Assembly: GCF_900142665.1 (NCBI RefSeq)
Contig: NZ_FRBR01000004.1
Span: 124,001-188,000, forward strand
Length of the DNA stretch: 64,000 nt
Source: Roseovarius pacificus
GTDB taxonomy: Bacteria > Pseudomonadota > Alphaproteobacteria > Rhodobacterales > Rhodobacteraceae
Direction: 5' to 3'
In this document: positions 47,633-56,115 of the stretch, piece after piece
Position numbering within the stretch: the stretch's first letter is position 1
Layout of the letters: every line of letters starts with the position of its first letter
Position numbers and translations under genes: made by a program
The notes under the pieces: model-generated
Seen by the model: the letters and a program-made list of their open reading frames with translations, nothing else
Database searches by the model: none
What the model was told of the DNA's origin: nothing

Positions 47633-50080
47633 TTATGCCTTCATGCGTGCGCTGGCAGGGTCGTAGAGCGGTTTGAGGCTGGCCTCGGCCCTGACCCGTG
47701 TTCCGGCCACGTCGATTTCATAAGCGGAAGCCAGGAGCTGATCAGCGGTTTCACCGGCGCAGGGTACGTAGCCCATGCCGATGGCCCCGCCCAGATGGTG
47801 GCCGTAACTGCCCGATGACAGATAGCCCACGATCTGCCCGTCGCGCAGCACGGGTTCGTTGTGATAGAGCAGCGGCTCGGGGTCGGTCAGGCGGAACTGC
47901 ATCATGCGGGTTTGCAGCCCCTCGTCGCGCTTGCGCTGCACGGCGTCGCGGCCGATGAAATCGGGTTTGGATTTCGACACGGCAAAGCCGAGACCGGCCT
48001 CGAGCACGTGATCCTCGCAGGTGATGTCATGGCCGAAATGACGGAAGCCCTTTTCGATGCGGCACGAATCCATCGCGTGCAGGCCGCAGAGTTTCAGGCC
48101 GTGATCTGCCCCGGCTTCGATCAGGGTCTCAAGCACATGCGCGGCCATGTCGGTGCCGATGTAGAGCTCCCAGCCAAGCTCGCCCACATAGGACACGCGA
48201 TGCGCACGGGCGAGGCCCATGCCGATCTCGATCTGGCGGGCGGTGCCGAACGGGTGGGCGGTGTTGGAGAAGTCATCCGGTGACACCGCGCGCAGCAGGT
48301 CGCGCGACTTCGGGCCCATGACGGCCAGAACGCCCTCGGACGTGGTGACATCGGTGATCACGGCCATGTAACCGCCAAGGTGACGGCGCAGCCATGTTTC
48401 ATCGGCCAGCCGCGTGGCGGCGGGGGTGACGACCAGATAGGCGGTTTCCGACAGGCGGGTGACGGTCACGTCGGCCTCGATCCCGCCCTTCGGGTTGAGG
48501 AACTGGGTATAGACGATCCTGCCCACCGGAACGGAGATATCCGCGCCGCAGACCTGATTGAGGAAACCTTCGGCGTCCGGGCCTTCGATGCGCAGCTTGC
48601 CGAAGGAGGACATGTCGTACAGGCCCACCCCGTTGCGGATCGCGCCATGCTCGGCGGCGGCGTTGGCGAACCAGTTCTGACGGCCCCAGGAATAGGCATA
48701 GTCACGGTCCTGCCCCGGATCGGCGAACCAGTTGGCGCGTTCCCACCCGGCCATTTCGCCCATCACCGCGCCCCGATCGAGGAGGTGGGCGTGAAACGGG
48801 CTGCGCCGCACGCCGCGTGCGGTGGCTTTCTGCCGGTAGGGGAAGTGATCGGCGTAAAGCAGCCCCAGCGTTTCGGTGGAGCGGCGTGCCAGATAGGTGC
48901 GGTTGCCCTGAAACGGGTGCATGCGTGAGATATCGACATCGCCCAGGTCGAAGGGCTTTTCGCCGTCCTCCATCCATTGCGCCAGCGCCATGCCCGCGCC
49001 GCCCGCGGACTGGATGCCGATGGAATTGAACCCGGCGGCGATCCAGACATTGTCCATCTCGGGGGCGACGCCAAGGTGATAGGCGTCGTCGGGGGTGAAG
49101 GATTCGGGCCCGTTGAAGAAGGTGTGAATGCCTGCCTCGCCCAGCATGGGCATGCGGTTGACGGCCCATTCGAGGATCGGTTCGAAATGGTCGAAATCCT
49201 CGGGGAGCTGGTCGAACTCGAAATCCTCGGGGATGCCGTTCAGAGCCCAGGGTTTCGAGACCGGCTCGAACGCGCCGAGCATCATCTTGCCCGCGTCTTC
49301 CTTGTAATAGGCGCATTCGTCGGGCACGCGCAGCACCGGCAGAGGAGTGAGGCCGGTGATGGGTTCGGACACGATATAGAAATGCTCGCAGGCCTGAAGC
49401 GGGACGTTCACGCCCAGCATCGCACCCACCTGCCGCCCCCACATGCCCGCGCAGTTCACCACATGCTCAGCCTCGATATGGCCCGATGTGCCGTCTTCGC
49501 CCTGCCAGTCCACGCCGGTGATGCGGCGGCCCTGACGGGTGACGCCGGTGGCAAGGGTGCGCTCGGCCACGGTTGCGCCGCGCTGACGCGCGCCCCTGGC
49601 CAGGGCAAGCGCGATATTGGCCGGATCGCCCTGACCGTCCTTGTCGAGATAGACCGCGCCGGTGACGCCGTCGATGTTCAGATGGGGATATTTCGCCTGA
49701 ACCTCGGCGGGGCTGATTTCCTCGACATCGACGCCGAAGGCGCGGGCCATGGCGGCCTGACGGTAGATTTCCTCGCGCCGCTCGTCGGTGAGGGCGACGG
49801 TGATCGAGCCAGTGCGCCGGAACCCCGTGGCGACGCCGGTTTCCTCTTCGAGATTGCCATAAAGTTCCTGACTGTACCTGGCGAGCCTGGTCATGTTCGC
49901 CGTGGCGCGCAGTTGCGCGATGAGGCCCGCGGCGTGCCATGTGGTGCCGGAGGTGAGCTGTTTGCGCTCCAGCAGGACGACATCGCGCCAGCCGAGGCGG
50001 GTGAGGTGATAGGCGACGGAACAGCCGATGATGCCGCCGCCGATGATGACGGCGCGGGCGTATGTGGGAAGCTGGGTCAT
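47633..50080 (-). CDS. FAD-dependent dimethylglycine/sarcosine dehydrogenase-type protein (copy 2)
   Basis: This 815-residue fusion has an N-terminal DAO-type FAD domain (RAVIIGGGIIGCSVAYHLTR). SGTTWHAAGLIA has His49 in the place where DMGDH and SARDH bind FAD covalently. The C-terminal half is a GcvT aminomethyltransferase domain (KLRIEGPDAEGFLNQVCGAD, ELGWELYIGTD, AMDSCRIEKGFRHFG). Such proteins oxidise N-methyl groups and pass the methylene to tetrahydrofolate. It is a paralogue of the gene at 51092. Sarcosine is a plausible substrate here, with dimethylglycine for the other, but this is inference. Confidence 0.9.
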   Translation of the reverse strand: MTQLPTYARAVIIGGGIIGCSVAYHLTRLGWRDVVLLERKQLTSGTTWHAAGLIAQLRATANMTRLARYSQELYGNLEEETGVATGFRRTGSITVALTDERREEIYRQAAMARAFGVDVEEISPAEVQAKYPHLNIDGVTGAVYLDKDGQGDPANIALALARGARQRGATVAERTLATGVTRQGRRITGVDWQGEDGTSGHIEAEHVVNCAGMWGRQVGAMLGVNVPLQACEHFYIVSEPITGLTPLPVLRVPDECAYYKEDAGKMMLGAFEPVSKPWALNGIPEDFEFDQLPEDFDHFEPILEWAVNRMPMLGEAGIHTFFNGPESFTPDDAYHLGVAPEMDNVWIAAGFNSIGIQSAGGAGMALAQWMEDGEKPFDLGDVDISRMHPFQGNRTYLARRSTETLGLLYADHFPYRQKATARGVRRSPFHAHLLDRGAVMGEMAGWERANWFADPGQDRDYAYSWGRQNWFANAAAEHGAIRNGVGLYDMSSFGKLRIEGPDAEGFLNQVCGADISVPVGRIVYTQFLNPKGGIEADVTVTRLSETAYLVVTPAATRLADETWLRRHLGGYMAVITDVTTSEGVLAVMGPKSRDLLRAVSPDDFSNTAHPFGTARQIEIGMGLARAHRVSYVGELGWELYIGTDMAAHVLETLIEAGADHGLKLCGLHAMDSCRIEKGFRHFGHDITCEDHVLEAGLGFAVSKSKPDFIGRDAVQRKRDEGLQTRMMQFRLTDPEPLLYHNEPVLRDGQIVGYLSSGSYGHHLGGAIGMGYVPCAGETADQLLASAYEIDVAGTRVRAEASLKPLYDPASARMKA

Positions 50081-50135
50081 GAGCGGGCCTCTGGGTGCGA
50101 TTGGCGGTTGGTTTCGGATGTTGCCGCGTCCGACC

Positions 50136-50186
50136 GTCCGGGGGATGTTGTCCCCCGGACCTGCCGGGATATCTGGAAACAGAAGA
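50136..50186. repeat. Intergenic element, copy C
   Basis: In the 115-base gap between the copy-2 dehydrogenase and the methyltransferase, a perfect 10-bp hairpin (GTCCGGGGGA 50136-50145, TCCCCCGGAC 50151-50160) is followed by GGGATATCTGG and AGAAGA (50166-50186). The hairpin-plus-GGGATAT-AGAAG layout matches copies A and B. Here it lies between two genes of the same strand. Confidence 0.5.
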
Positions 50187-50195
50187 CGGCGGGGG

Positions 50196-51095
50196 TCATG
50201 TGACTATGTGCCCGGCAGCTTGGAGGCGGCGGGCGAGTTCGGCGATATGATCCGGCCCGATTTCGCAGCAGCCGCCGACGATGCTGGCCCCCTGATCGAC
50301 CCAGCCCATGGCGAAATCGGCATAGGCGGTTGGGGTGAGGTCCGTCCGGGCGGAGAGCGCATCGACGGTTGCGCCGTCTTGCAGGAAGGCCTGGGTGATG
50401 GCGGTGAAGCCGTTGGCATAGGCCCCGTAAGGACGGTCGAAGGTTTTCAGGATATCGAGCGCCGGGGCGACGGCCTCGGGGCGGGTGCAGTTGATCAGCA
50501 CGGCGTCGGGCCGAAAACGTTCGATCAGCGGGGCGAGCCCGTCGAGGGCTTCGCCCGAGCGCAGGCGGGTGCCGTCTTCGTCCTGCACGGTGACGGCCAG
50601 CCAGACCGGCAGGCCGGTGCGCGAGGCGGCGCGCAACGCACCTTCGGCTTGCGGGGTCGAGGCCATGGTTTCGAGCAGCAGGAGATCGACGCCGTGTTCG
50701 CCCAGCAGGCGCATGGGGCGTTCATAGAGGTTTTCGGCCTTGTCGGGGGGCGGGCAGATATCGGGCCTGTAGGAGGCCAGAAGCGGGCCGATGGCCCCGG
50801 CGATGCGGCCATGCCCCGCGGCATCGCGCGCGGTGCGGGCGGCGGTCACGGCTGTGTCCATCAGAGGCGCCATCTGTCCCTGAAGCCCGGCATGTTGCAG
50901 GCGGTTTTGCAGGATGGTGTAGCTGTTGGTGGTGGCGACCGTGGCCCCGGCGGCGAAATAGGCATCATGCACCTCGCGCAGCAGGTCGGGATGGTCGATC
51001 ATGGTTTGCGTGGACCAGAGCGGCGTGGGCGGATCGCCTGCACGGTTGACCAGTTCCTGCCCCACGGCACCGTCGAGAAGGGTGATGCCACTCAT
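50196..51095 (-). CDS. Homocysteine/betaine-type S-methyltransferase
   Basis: This 299-residue zinc methyltransferase of the Pfam S-methyl_trans family has three thiolate ligands: C203 in VLINCTRPEAV and the pair C276-C277 in VGGCCEIGPDH. The first segment LLDGAVGQELVNRAG and GATVATTNSYT are the barrel's substrate loops. The enzyme moves a methyl group to homocysteine from betaine or S-methylmethionine. Flanked by two dimethylglycine/sarcosine-type dehydrogenases, it most probably uses glycine betaine as donor (inference). It starts at ATG 51095, overlapping the upstream stop by 4 bases. Confidence 0.88.
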   Translation of the reverse strand: MSGITLLDGAVGQELVNRAGDPPTPLWSTQTMIDHPDLLREVHDAYFAAGATVATTNSYTILQNRLQHAGLQGQMAPLMDTAVTAARTARDAAGHGRIAGAIGPLLASYRPDICPPPDKAENLYERPMRLLGEHGVDLLLLETMASTPQAEGALRAASRTGLPVWLAVTVQDEDGTRLRSGEALDGLAPLIERFRPDAVLINCTRPEAVAPALDILKTFDRPYGAYANGFTAITQAFLQDGATVDALSARTDLTPTAYADFAMGWVDQGASIVGGCCEIGPDHIAELARRLQAAGHIVT

Positions 51096-53554
51096 GCGCG
51101 CAGCCTTTCGTTTTCCGGGTCCCAAAGGGGGCCGTCGGGCTGCACGGTGGCGCGGTGGCGCTGGCCGTAAATCTCGACCTCGAGCACCGTGCCGGGGGCG
51201 GCGAGATCGGCACGGACCATGCCGAGCGCCACCGAGGCATTGACGCGATACCCCCATGCGCCGGAGGTGGTTTCGCCCACGATCTGCCCGTCATGCCAGA
51301 GGGTGGACATATAGGGGGCATCGGCCTTGTCCGCCTCGACGATCAGGGTGACGAAGCGTTTGGCGGGGCCTGTTTTCCGCTCGGCCAGAAGGGCCTGTTT
51401 GCCGGGGAAATCCTGTGGCTTGTCGAGGTTCACGAAGCGGTCCAGACCGGATTCGAACAGGGTGTAGTCGGTGGAGAGGTCGCCCTTCCATGCGCGGTAG
51501 CCCTTTTCGATGCGCAGGGAATTGAGCGCGTACATGCCGAAGGGTTTCAGCCCGTGCGCCTGCCCGGCCTGGCAGACGGTATCGAACACGGCGGCGGTGT
51601 CCGGGGTTCTGGTGTGGATTTCCCACCCCAGTTCGCCCGCGAAAGACACGCGAACCAGCCGCGCCCACCGGCCCGCGATTTCGGTGGCCTGATGGGTCAG
51701 CCAGGGCTGGTACAGGTCGGCGTCGCATATCCCGGCCAGCAGATCGCGCGATTTAGGACCGGCCAGGATTTGTGTCGCATATTCGGCGGTGCGGTCGGTG
51801 AGGGTGACGCCCTCGACCCCGTGCAGGGCGTTTGAGAGCAGGTCGTGATCGTGCCATTGCGCGGCGGCGGCGGTGATCAGGGTCATCAGGTCGTCGCGGT
51901 GGCGGACGACGGACATTTCGGTCACGACACGCCCACGCGCATCCGCGAAATGGACCAGCCCGATGCGCCCCACGCGGGGCACGGCGCCGGTGATCTGCCC
52001 GGCCAGCCAGTCGGCGGCGTTCGGGCCTTCGATGTTGAAGCGCGAAAAGCCGGGCAGATCGAGGATGCCGCAGGCATCGCGCACGGCCTCGCATTCCTCG
52101 CGAATCCGCGGCTCCCACGGGCCGGCGCGGTTCCAGGTTTGGGTGCTTTCCTCGGAGGTGTCGTCGCCGGGACGGGCGAACCAGTTGGCGCGTTCCCAGC
52201 CGTTATAGGCCCCCATCACGCCGCCCAGATCCCTGATGCGGTCATGCACGGGGCTGAGTTTCCGATCCCGCCCGGCGGGCCATGAATGCCAGGGGAAATG
52301 CATGGCGTATTCGTGGCCGTAGACCTCCATCCCCTTGGCGATGCAATAGTCGCGGTCGGTGTAGTCGGTATAGCGGCGCGGATCGGTGGCCCACATATCC
52401 CATTCGGTCGCGCCCTCGGTGACCCATTCGGCCAGCACCTTGCCCGCGCCGCCGCCCTGCGCGATGCCGAAGGTAAAGACGCAGGCCTCGAACGCGTTGG
52501 GCACGCCGGGCATCGGGCCGATCAGCGGCAGGCCGTCGGGGGCATAGGGGATGGGGCCGTTGATCACCTTGTTGACCCCGCCGGTGCCAAGGATCGGCAC
52601 GCGCGCGACGGCATCCTCGATATACCATTCCAGCCGTTCCAGATCGTCGGGGTAGAGCTGAAAGCTGAAATCTTCGGGCATGGGATCGTCGGGTTGCACC
52701 CAGTGGGCGCGGCAGTTGCGTTCATAGGGGCCGAGGTTCAGGCCGTATTTTTCCTGCCGCAGGTAATAGGAGCTGTCCACGTCGCGCAGCAGCGGCAGTT
52801 TGTGGCCTTGCTGGCGGCTCCAGTCCTCCAGTTCGGGGATTTCGTCGGTCAGCAGGTATTGGTGACTCATCACCATCATTGGCACGGTGCGCCCGCCGAA
52901 GGGTCTGAACCATTCGCCCACGCGTTGGGCGTAGTAGCCTGCGGCGTTGACCACGTAATCGCAGCGGATGTCGCCCTTGTCGGTTTTTACGATCCATTCG
53001 CCGTTCTGCCGGTCGATGCCGGTGGCAGGGCAGAAGCGCAGGATCGTCGCGCCCATGTCGCGCGCGCCTTTGGCAAGCGCCTGCGTGACCTGAGCCGGGT
53101 CGATATCGCCGTCGTTGGGATCGTAGAGCGCGCCTTGCAGGTCGTGGGTTTCGATGAAGGGATAGCGGGCCTTGATCTCGTCCGTGGACAGGATTTCAAG
53201 ATCCATGCCCTGATAGCGCCCCATGCCGCGCGCGCGTTCGAATTCCTGCATGCGTTCGTGGGAATGGGCCAGCCGGATCGAGCCGGTCTGGTGGTAGTTC
53301 ATCGGGTAATCGACCTCGGCCCCGAGGCGGGCGTAAAGCTCGGTCGAGTAGCGCTGCATGTTCATCACCGACCAAGAGGTCGAGAAGGTGGGCACATTGC
53401 CCGCCGCGTGCCATGTGGAGCCTGCGGTAAGTTCGTTCTTTTCGAGCAGGACGCAATCGGTCCAGCCTGCCCTGGCCAGATGGTAAAGGCACGAGGCCCC
53501 GACCACGCCGCCGCCGATGATGACCACCCGTGCGGTGGATGGAAACTCCGCCAT
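51092..53554 (-). CDS. FAD-dependent dimethylglycine dehydrogenase-type protein (copy 1)
   Basis: This 820-residue FAD-GcvT fusion is parallel to the gene at 47633. The FAD domain begins RVVIIGGGVVGASCLYHLAR and has AGSTWHAAGN with His49 as probable covalent FAD site. The C-terminal domain has ALNSLRIEKGYRAWKGDL and GELGWEIHTR, the folate-binding GcvT pattern. The product would be a demethylated amine plus methylene-tetrahydrofolate, with electrons passed to ETF. It lies upstream of the methyltransferase (ATGA overlap), with a GFA gene 14 bases before it. ETF genes are not in the window. Confidence 0.9.
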   Translation of the reverse strand: MAEFPSTARVVIIGGGVVGASCLYHLARAGWTDCVLLEKNELTAGSTWHAAGNVPTFSTSWSVMNMQRYSTELYARLGAEVDYPMNYHQTGSIRLAHSHERMQEFERARGMGRYQGMDLEILSTDEIKARYPFIETHDLQGALYDPNDGDIDPAQVTQALAKGARDMGATILRFCPATGIDRQNGEWIVKTDKGDIRCDYVVNAAGYYAQRVGEWFRPFGGRTVPMMVMSHQYLLTDEIPELEDWSRQQGHKLPLLRDVDSSYYLRQEKYGLNLGPYERNCRAHWVQPDDPMPEDFSFQLYPDDLERLEWYIEDAVARVPILGTGGVNKVINGPIPYAPDGLPLIGPMPGVPNAFEACVFTFGIAQGGGAGKVLAEWVTEGATEWDMWATDPRRYTDYTDRDYCIAKGMEVYGHEYAMHFPWHSWPAGRDRKLSPVHDRIRDLGGVMGAYNGWERANWFARPGDDTSEESTQTWNRAGPWEPRIREECEAVRDACGILDLPGFSRFNIEGPNAADWLAGQITGAVPRVGRIGLVHFADARGRVVTEMSVVRHRDDLMTLITAAAAQWHDHDLLSNALHGVEGVTLTDRTAEYATQILAGPKSRDLLAGICDADLYQPWLTHQATEIAGRWARLVRVSFAGELGWEIHTRTPDTAAVFDTVCQAGQAHGLKPFGMYALNSLRIEKGYRAWKGDLSTDYTLFESGLDRFVNLDKPQDFPGKQALLAERKTGPAKRFVTLIVEADKADAPYMSTLWHDGQIVGETTSGAWGYRVNASVALGMVRADLAAPGTVLEVEIYGQRHRATVQPDGPLWDPENERLRA

Positions 53555-53568
53555 GATACGCCCCCCTT

Positions 53569-53943
53569 TTACTGATCCTGTTGCGGCAACCCGTCCGCGA
53601 TGTCGTAATAGTCGCCCTTGTCGGCCACGAAGATGTGCTTTTCGATTTTGAGGCCGGTGGGTTCGTCCAGCGCGCCGAGCGCGACGCTCATGGTGGTTTC
53701 GTCATGGGCGGTCCAGAACAGGAACGAGCCGCAGCGCGGGCAGAAGCCGCGTTTGGCGGCTGGCGTGGCCTCGAACCATGCGACGGGGCCGGTGATCGTG
53801 ATGTTTTCCTTCGGGGCATAGGCAGAGGCCCAGAGATGGCCCGACATCTTGCGGCACTGGCCGCAATGGCAGGCACTGGCCCCTTGCAACGGGGCGTCCA
53901 CGGTAAAGCCGATATCGCCGCAAAGGCAGTGTCCGGTGTGCAT
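53569..53943 (-). CDS. GFA / CENP-V-fold zinc protein
   Basis: This 124-residue protein has the multi-cysteine zinc pattern CLCGD, ACHCGQCRK and GFCPRCGS. That is the mark of the glutathione-dependent formaldehyde-activating (GFA) and CENP-V family. In true Gfa the two zinc sites help form S-hydroxymethylglutathione, but most family members lack proven activity. The position between a methyl-group dehydrogenase and a LysE exporter suggests formaldehyde handling in demethylation (inference). It is co-directional with all genes from 55151 to 47633. Confidence 0.85.
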   Translation of the reverse strand: MHTGHCLCGDIGFTVDAPLQGASACHCGQCRKMSGHLWASAYAPKENITITGPVAWFEATPAAKRGFCPRCGSFLFWTAHDETTMSVALGALDEPTGLKIEKHIFVADKGDYYDIADGLPQQDQ

Positions 53944-53946
53944 GTG

Positions 53947-54570
53947 TTATACCTTTCCTGTAGGGGTGGCGGCCGTGCCGAGCGCGATGCCGTAGACGAC
54001 GAAGCACGCGGCCATGGCGCGGCGCAGCCAGATGTTGAACACCGCCCCGAGTGCGGCGCGCCCCAGCCCTGCGCCAAGCGCGGTGAACCCTGTATAGCTG
54101 AGTGCGGTGATGGTCAGGGCGGTGGGGAAGATCACCCACATCTGATCCCAGATCGGTATGCCGGGCTGTACGAACTGGCTGAAGGCGGCAAGGTATCCGG
54201 CGACGCTTTTGGGGTTGATGGTGGCGATCGCGAAGGCGCGCCAGTAGATCGATCCGGGGGCGGCGGGTTCGGCGCGGACGGGCCGTCGTGCCATGATCCA
54301 GCCGCGTATGCCGAGCCAGATCAGCACCCCCGCGCCGATCAGTTTGGCGGCGGTAAAGGCCGTGGGTGAGGCCGCGATCAGCGCGGTGATCCCGGCGGCG
54401 GAGAGTGTCAGGAACAGGGTGGCCTGTGTCAGGATCGCTGCCACGCCCCACAGTCCGCACCGGAACCCGTGACTCATGCCGTTGCGGATGCAATTCAGGT
54501 GATTGGGCCCCGGCGTGGTCACGAAGACCACCCAGAATACTGCGAAAATTGTCCAGGCGTCGAAGGTCAT
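53947..54570 (-). CDS. LysE-family amino-acid exporter
   Basis: This 207-residue membrane protein has six hydrophobic helices and the family start WTIFAVFWVVFVTTPGPNHL, where TTPGPN is the LysE signature. FAIATINPKSVAGYLAAFSQF contains the conserved Asn-Pro motif. LysE proteins export amino acids or related amines by proton antiport. With a betaine/dimethylglycine cluster next door, glycine or a methylated glycine is a possible cargo, but this is a guess. It begins 8 bases after the regulator stop. Confidence 0.88.
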   Translation of the reverse strand: MTFDAWTIFAVFWVVFVTTPGPNHLNCIRNGMSHGFRCGLWGVAAILTQATLFLTLSAAGITALIAASPTAFTAAKLIGAGVLIWLGIRGWIMARRPVRAEPAAPGSIYWRAFAIATINPKSVAGYLAAFSQFVQPGIPIWDQMWVIFPTALTITALSYTGFTALGAGLGRAALGAVFNIWLRRAMAACFVVYGIALGTAATPTGKV

Positions 54571-54578
54571 GAATTACC

Positions 54579-55151
54579 TCAATAGACTGGCGGGGCGATC
54601 ACCCAGATCGCCACGGCGGGGGCGTCATAGGGGTTGATCCACTCAAAAGGTTCGGCCCGGACGCGGAAACTGTCGCCGGGATGCAGGGTGAACCGGCGCT
54701 TGGCGATGATCAGGTCCAGCTTGCCCGAGATCAGGTACCCCACTTCTTGCGTGGGGCGGGTGACGACCTCGCCGATGCGGCTGTGGGGCTCGAAGGTGCA
54801 GTGGACCATCTCGAAATCGTCGGTGAGGTCAGGGGAGAGGAGTTCTTCGATCAGGCCCGCCGCGCCCGAGCCGATGCGCCGCCGTGCCCCTTGCCGGACC
54901 ACATGACCGGCCTCGTCCACCGGGCCGGAGGGTTGGCCGAAGAGCATGGAAACGGGCACGTCCAGAATGGCGGCCATATGGCGCAGGTCGGTGATCGAGG
55001 GGTCGGACATGTCACGCTCGACCTGGCTGAGCCAGCCGACGGAACGGTTCAGCCGCTCGGCCATGGCGTTGAGCGTCAGCCCCCGCGCCTTGCGCAGCGC
55101 GCGCAGGTCGGCGCCAAGGGTGCGGAGGCGGGTGATGTCGGCTTGTTGCAT
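54579..55151 (-). CDS. XRE-family regulator with C-terminal cupin domain
   Basis: This 190-residue regulator has an N-terminal helix-turn-helix (about 10-65: LRALRKARGLTLNAMAERLN, VGWLSQVERDMSDPSI). A cupin domain follows near 110-188 (HSRIGEVVTRPTQEVGYLIS, FTLHPGDSFRVRAE). This pairing is typical of PuuR/HipB-like sensors of small amines or amino acids. It heads a leftward gene run (LysE exporter, GFA, dehydrogenase, methyltransferase). Two palindromes at 55163-55189 and 55202-55228 lie 12 bases above its start, pointing to autoregulation. Confidence 0.9.
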   Translation of the reverse strand: MQQADITRLRTLGADLRALRKARGLTLNAMAERLNRSVGWLSQVERDMSDPSITDLRHMAAILDVPVSMLFGQPSGPVDEAGHVVRQGARRRIGSGAAGLIEELLSPDLTDDFEMVHCTFEPHSRIGEVVTRPTQEVGYLISGKLDLIIAKRRFTLHPGDSFRVRAEPFEWINPYDAPAVAIWVIAPPVY

Positions 55152-55162
55152 CTGCGGCGGGT

Positions 55163-55189
55163 CGTGAAATTATTGCGTCGAATTTCACG
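55163..55189. promoter_or_regulatory. 27-bp palindromic operator 1 above the XRE-cupin gene
   Basis: CGTGAAATT (55163-55171), a 9-base spacer, and AATTTCACG (55181-55189) form a perfect inverted repeat. It is 12 bases upstream of the regulator start on the minus strand. A repressor bound here would block the promoter or early transcription. It repeats at 55202-55228 with the same spacing. Confidence 0.72.
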
Positions 55190-55201
55190 GTGCGGTGATT
55201 C

Positions 55202-55228
55202 CGTGAAAAAATCAAATGAAATTTCACG
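55202..55228. promoter_or_regulatory. 27-bp palindromic operator 2 above the XRE-cupin gene
   Basis: CGTGAAAAA (55202-55210), a 9-base spacer and AATTTCACG (55220-55228) form a second inverted repeat with 7 matching bases per arm. It starts 39 bases from the first. The two together fit cooperative binding by two dimers. They lie between the regulator and the plus-strand DUF1294 gene. Confidence 0.68.
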
Positions 55229-55293
55229 CCGGTTGCGTTGCAGGGCGGGGACGGGCCGGATATGTGCAGGGGTCTGGCACCGGAGGCCCGTCA

Positions 55294-55569
55294 ATGATCG
55301 ACCCCTTGCAAATCCTTCTGGGCTGGCTGGCCCTGGTCAACCTGTTGGCGTTTCTGGCACTGGCCAAGGATAAGCACGCTTCAAAAAAACGCCGCCGCCG
55401 GGTGCCGGAGCGGCGATTGCTGTGGCTGGCCGCGCTTGGCGGGATGCCGGGGGTTTTCGTGGCGATCCACCTGTTTTCGCACAAAACCCGCAAACAGCCG
55501 TTCCGCCGGTGGCTGTTCCTGATCCTCGGGGTGCAGATCGTGGGGCTGGGCCTGCTGCTGGCGATGTGA
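55294..55569 (+). CDS. DUF1294 small membrane protein
   Basis: This 91-residue protein has two or three hydrophobic segments (ILLGWLALVNLLAFLALA, LLWLAALGGMPGVFVAIHLF and WLFLILGVQIVGLGLLLAM). The conserved KHASKKRRRRVPERRLL and HKTRKQPFR identify the DUF1294 family, whose role is not established. It starts at ATG 55294 with CGGAGGC upstream. It shares the gap holding the two palindromes with the XRE-cupin regulator, so it may be co-controlled. Confidence 0.85.
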   Translation: MIDPLQILLGWLALVNLLAFLALAKDKHASKKRRRRVPERRLLWLAALGGMPGVFVAIHLFSHKTRKQPFRRWLFLILGVQIVGLGLLLAM

Positions 55570-55580
55570 GCCGGGCGCGG

Positions 55581-56036
55581 TCAGAGGCGGCTGAAGGTGG
55601 CGCGCAGGATCAGGGCCAGTTGCTCGGCGTCGTGGCTGTCGAAGGCGGCGGGCCGGTCGCTGTCGATGTCCAGAACCCCGATCAGGCCGCCCGCACCGTT
55701 CCAGACGGGCAGCACGATTTCGGAGCGGGTGGAACTGGAACAGGCGATGTGATCGGCGAAGGCCTCGACATCGTCAACGATCTGCGTTTGCCCCGTGCGG
55801 GCCGCCGCGCCGCAAACGCCACGGTCGAAGGGGATGGACAGGCATCCGTGCCCGCCCTGATAGGGGCCTATTTTCAACAGGTTGGGGTCGGTCACGCGGT
55901 AGAATCCCGTCCAGTCGAACCTGTCGTCGGCATGGTGCAGCTCGCAGGCGAGGGTGGCCATCAGGGCGACGGGGTCGGTTTCGCCTTCGGTCAGGGCGGC
56001 GATGGATTTCGAGACGGTGTCATAGTCGATGCGCAT
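55581..56036 (-). CDS. msrC: Free methionine-(R)-sulfoxide reductase (GAF domain)
   Basis: This 151-residue GAF-domain enzyme reduces free methionine-R-sulfoxide. Three cysteines C65, C75 and C99 have spacing 10 and 24, the same as C84, C94 and C118 of the E. coli enzyme. The catalytic loop reads HIACSSSTRSEIVLP and the start of the cap FDWTGFYRV. It acts in the cytoplasm with thioredoxin. It is convergent with the DUF1294 gene and diverges from the pseudouridine synthase with an 80-base gap. Confidence 0.93.
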   Translation of the reverse strand: MRIDYDTVSKSIAALTEGETDPVALMATLACELHHADDRFDWTGFYRVTDPNLLKIGPYQGGHGCLSIPFDRGVCGAAARTGQTQIVDDVEAFADHIACSSSTRSEIVLPVWNGAGGLIGVLDIDSDRPAAFDSHDAEQLALILRATFSRL

Positions 56037-56115
56037 GGGAATAGCCTTGCCATACTGTGCCGCAGCGCGCCAGAGGGTGTGGCCCCGGCGGCGGGGCTGG
56101 TGTAGAGGGCCGCCT

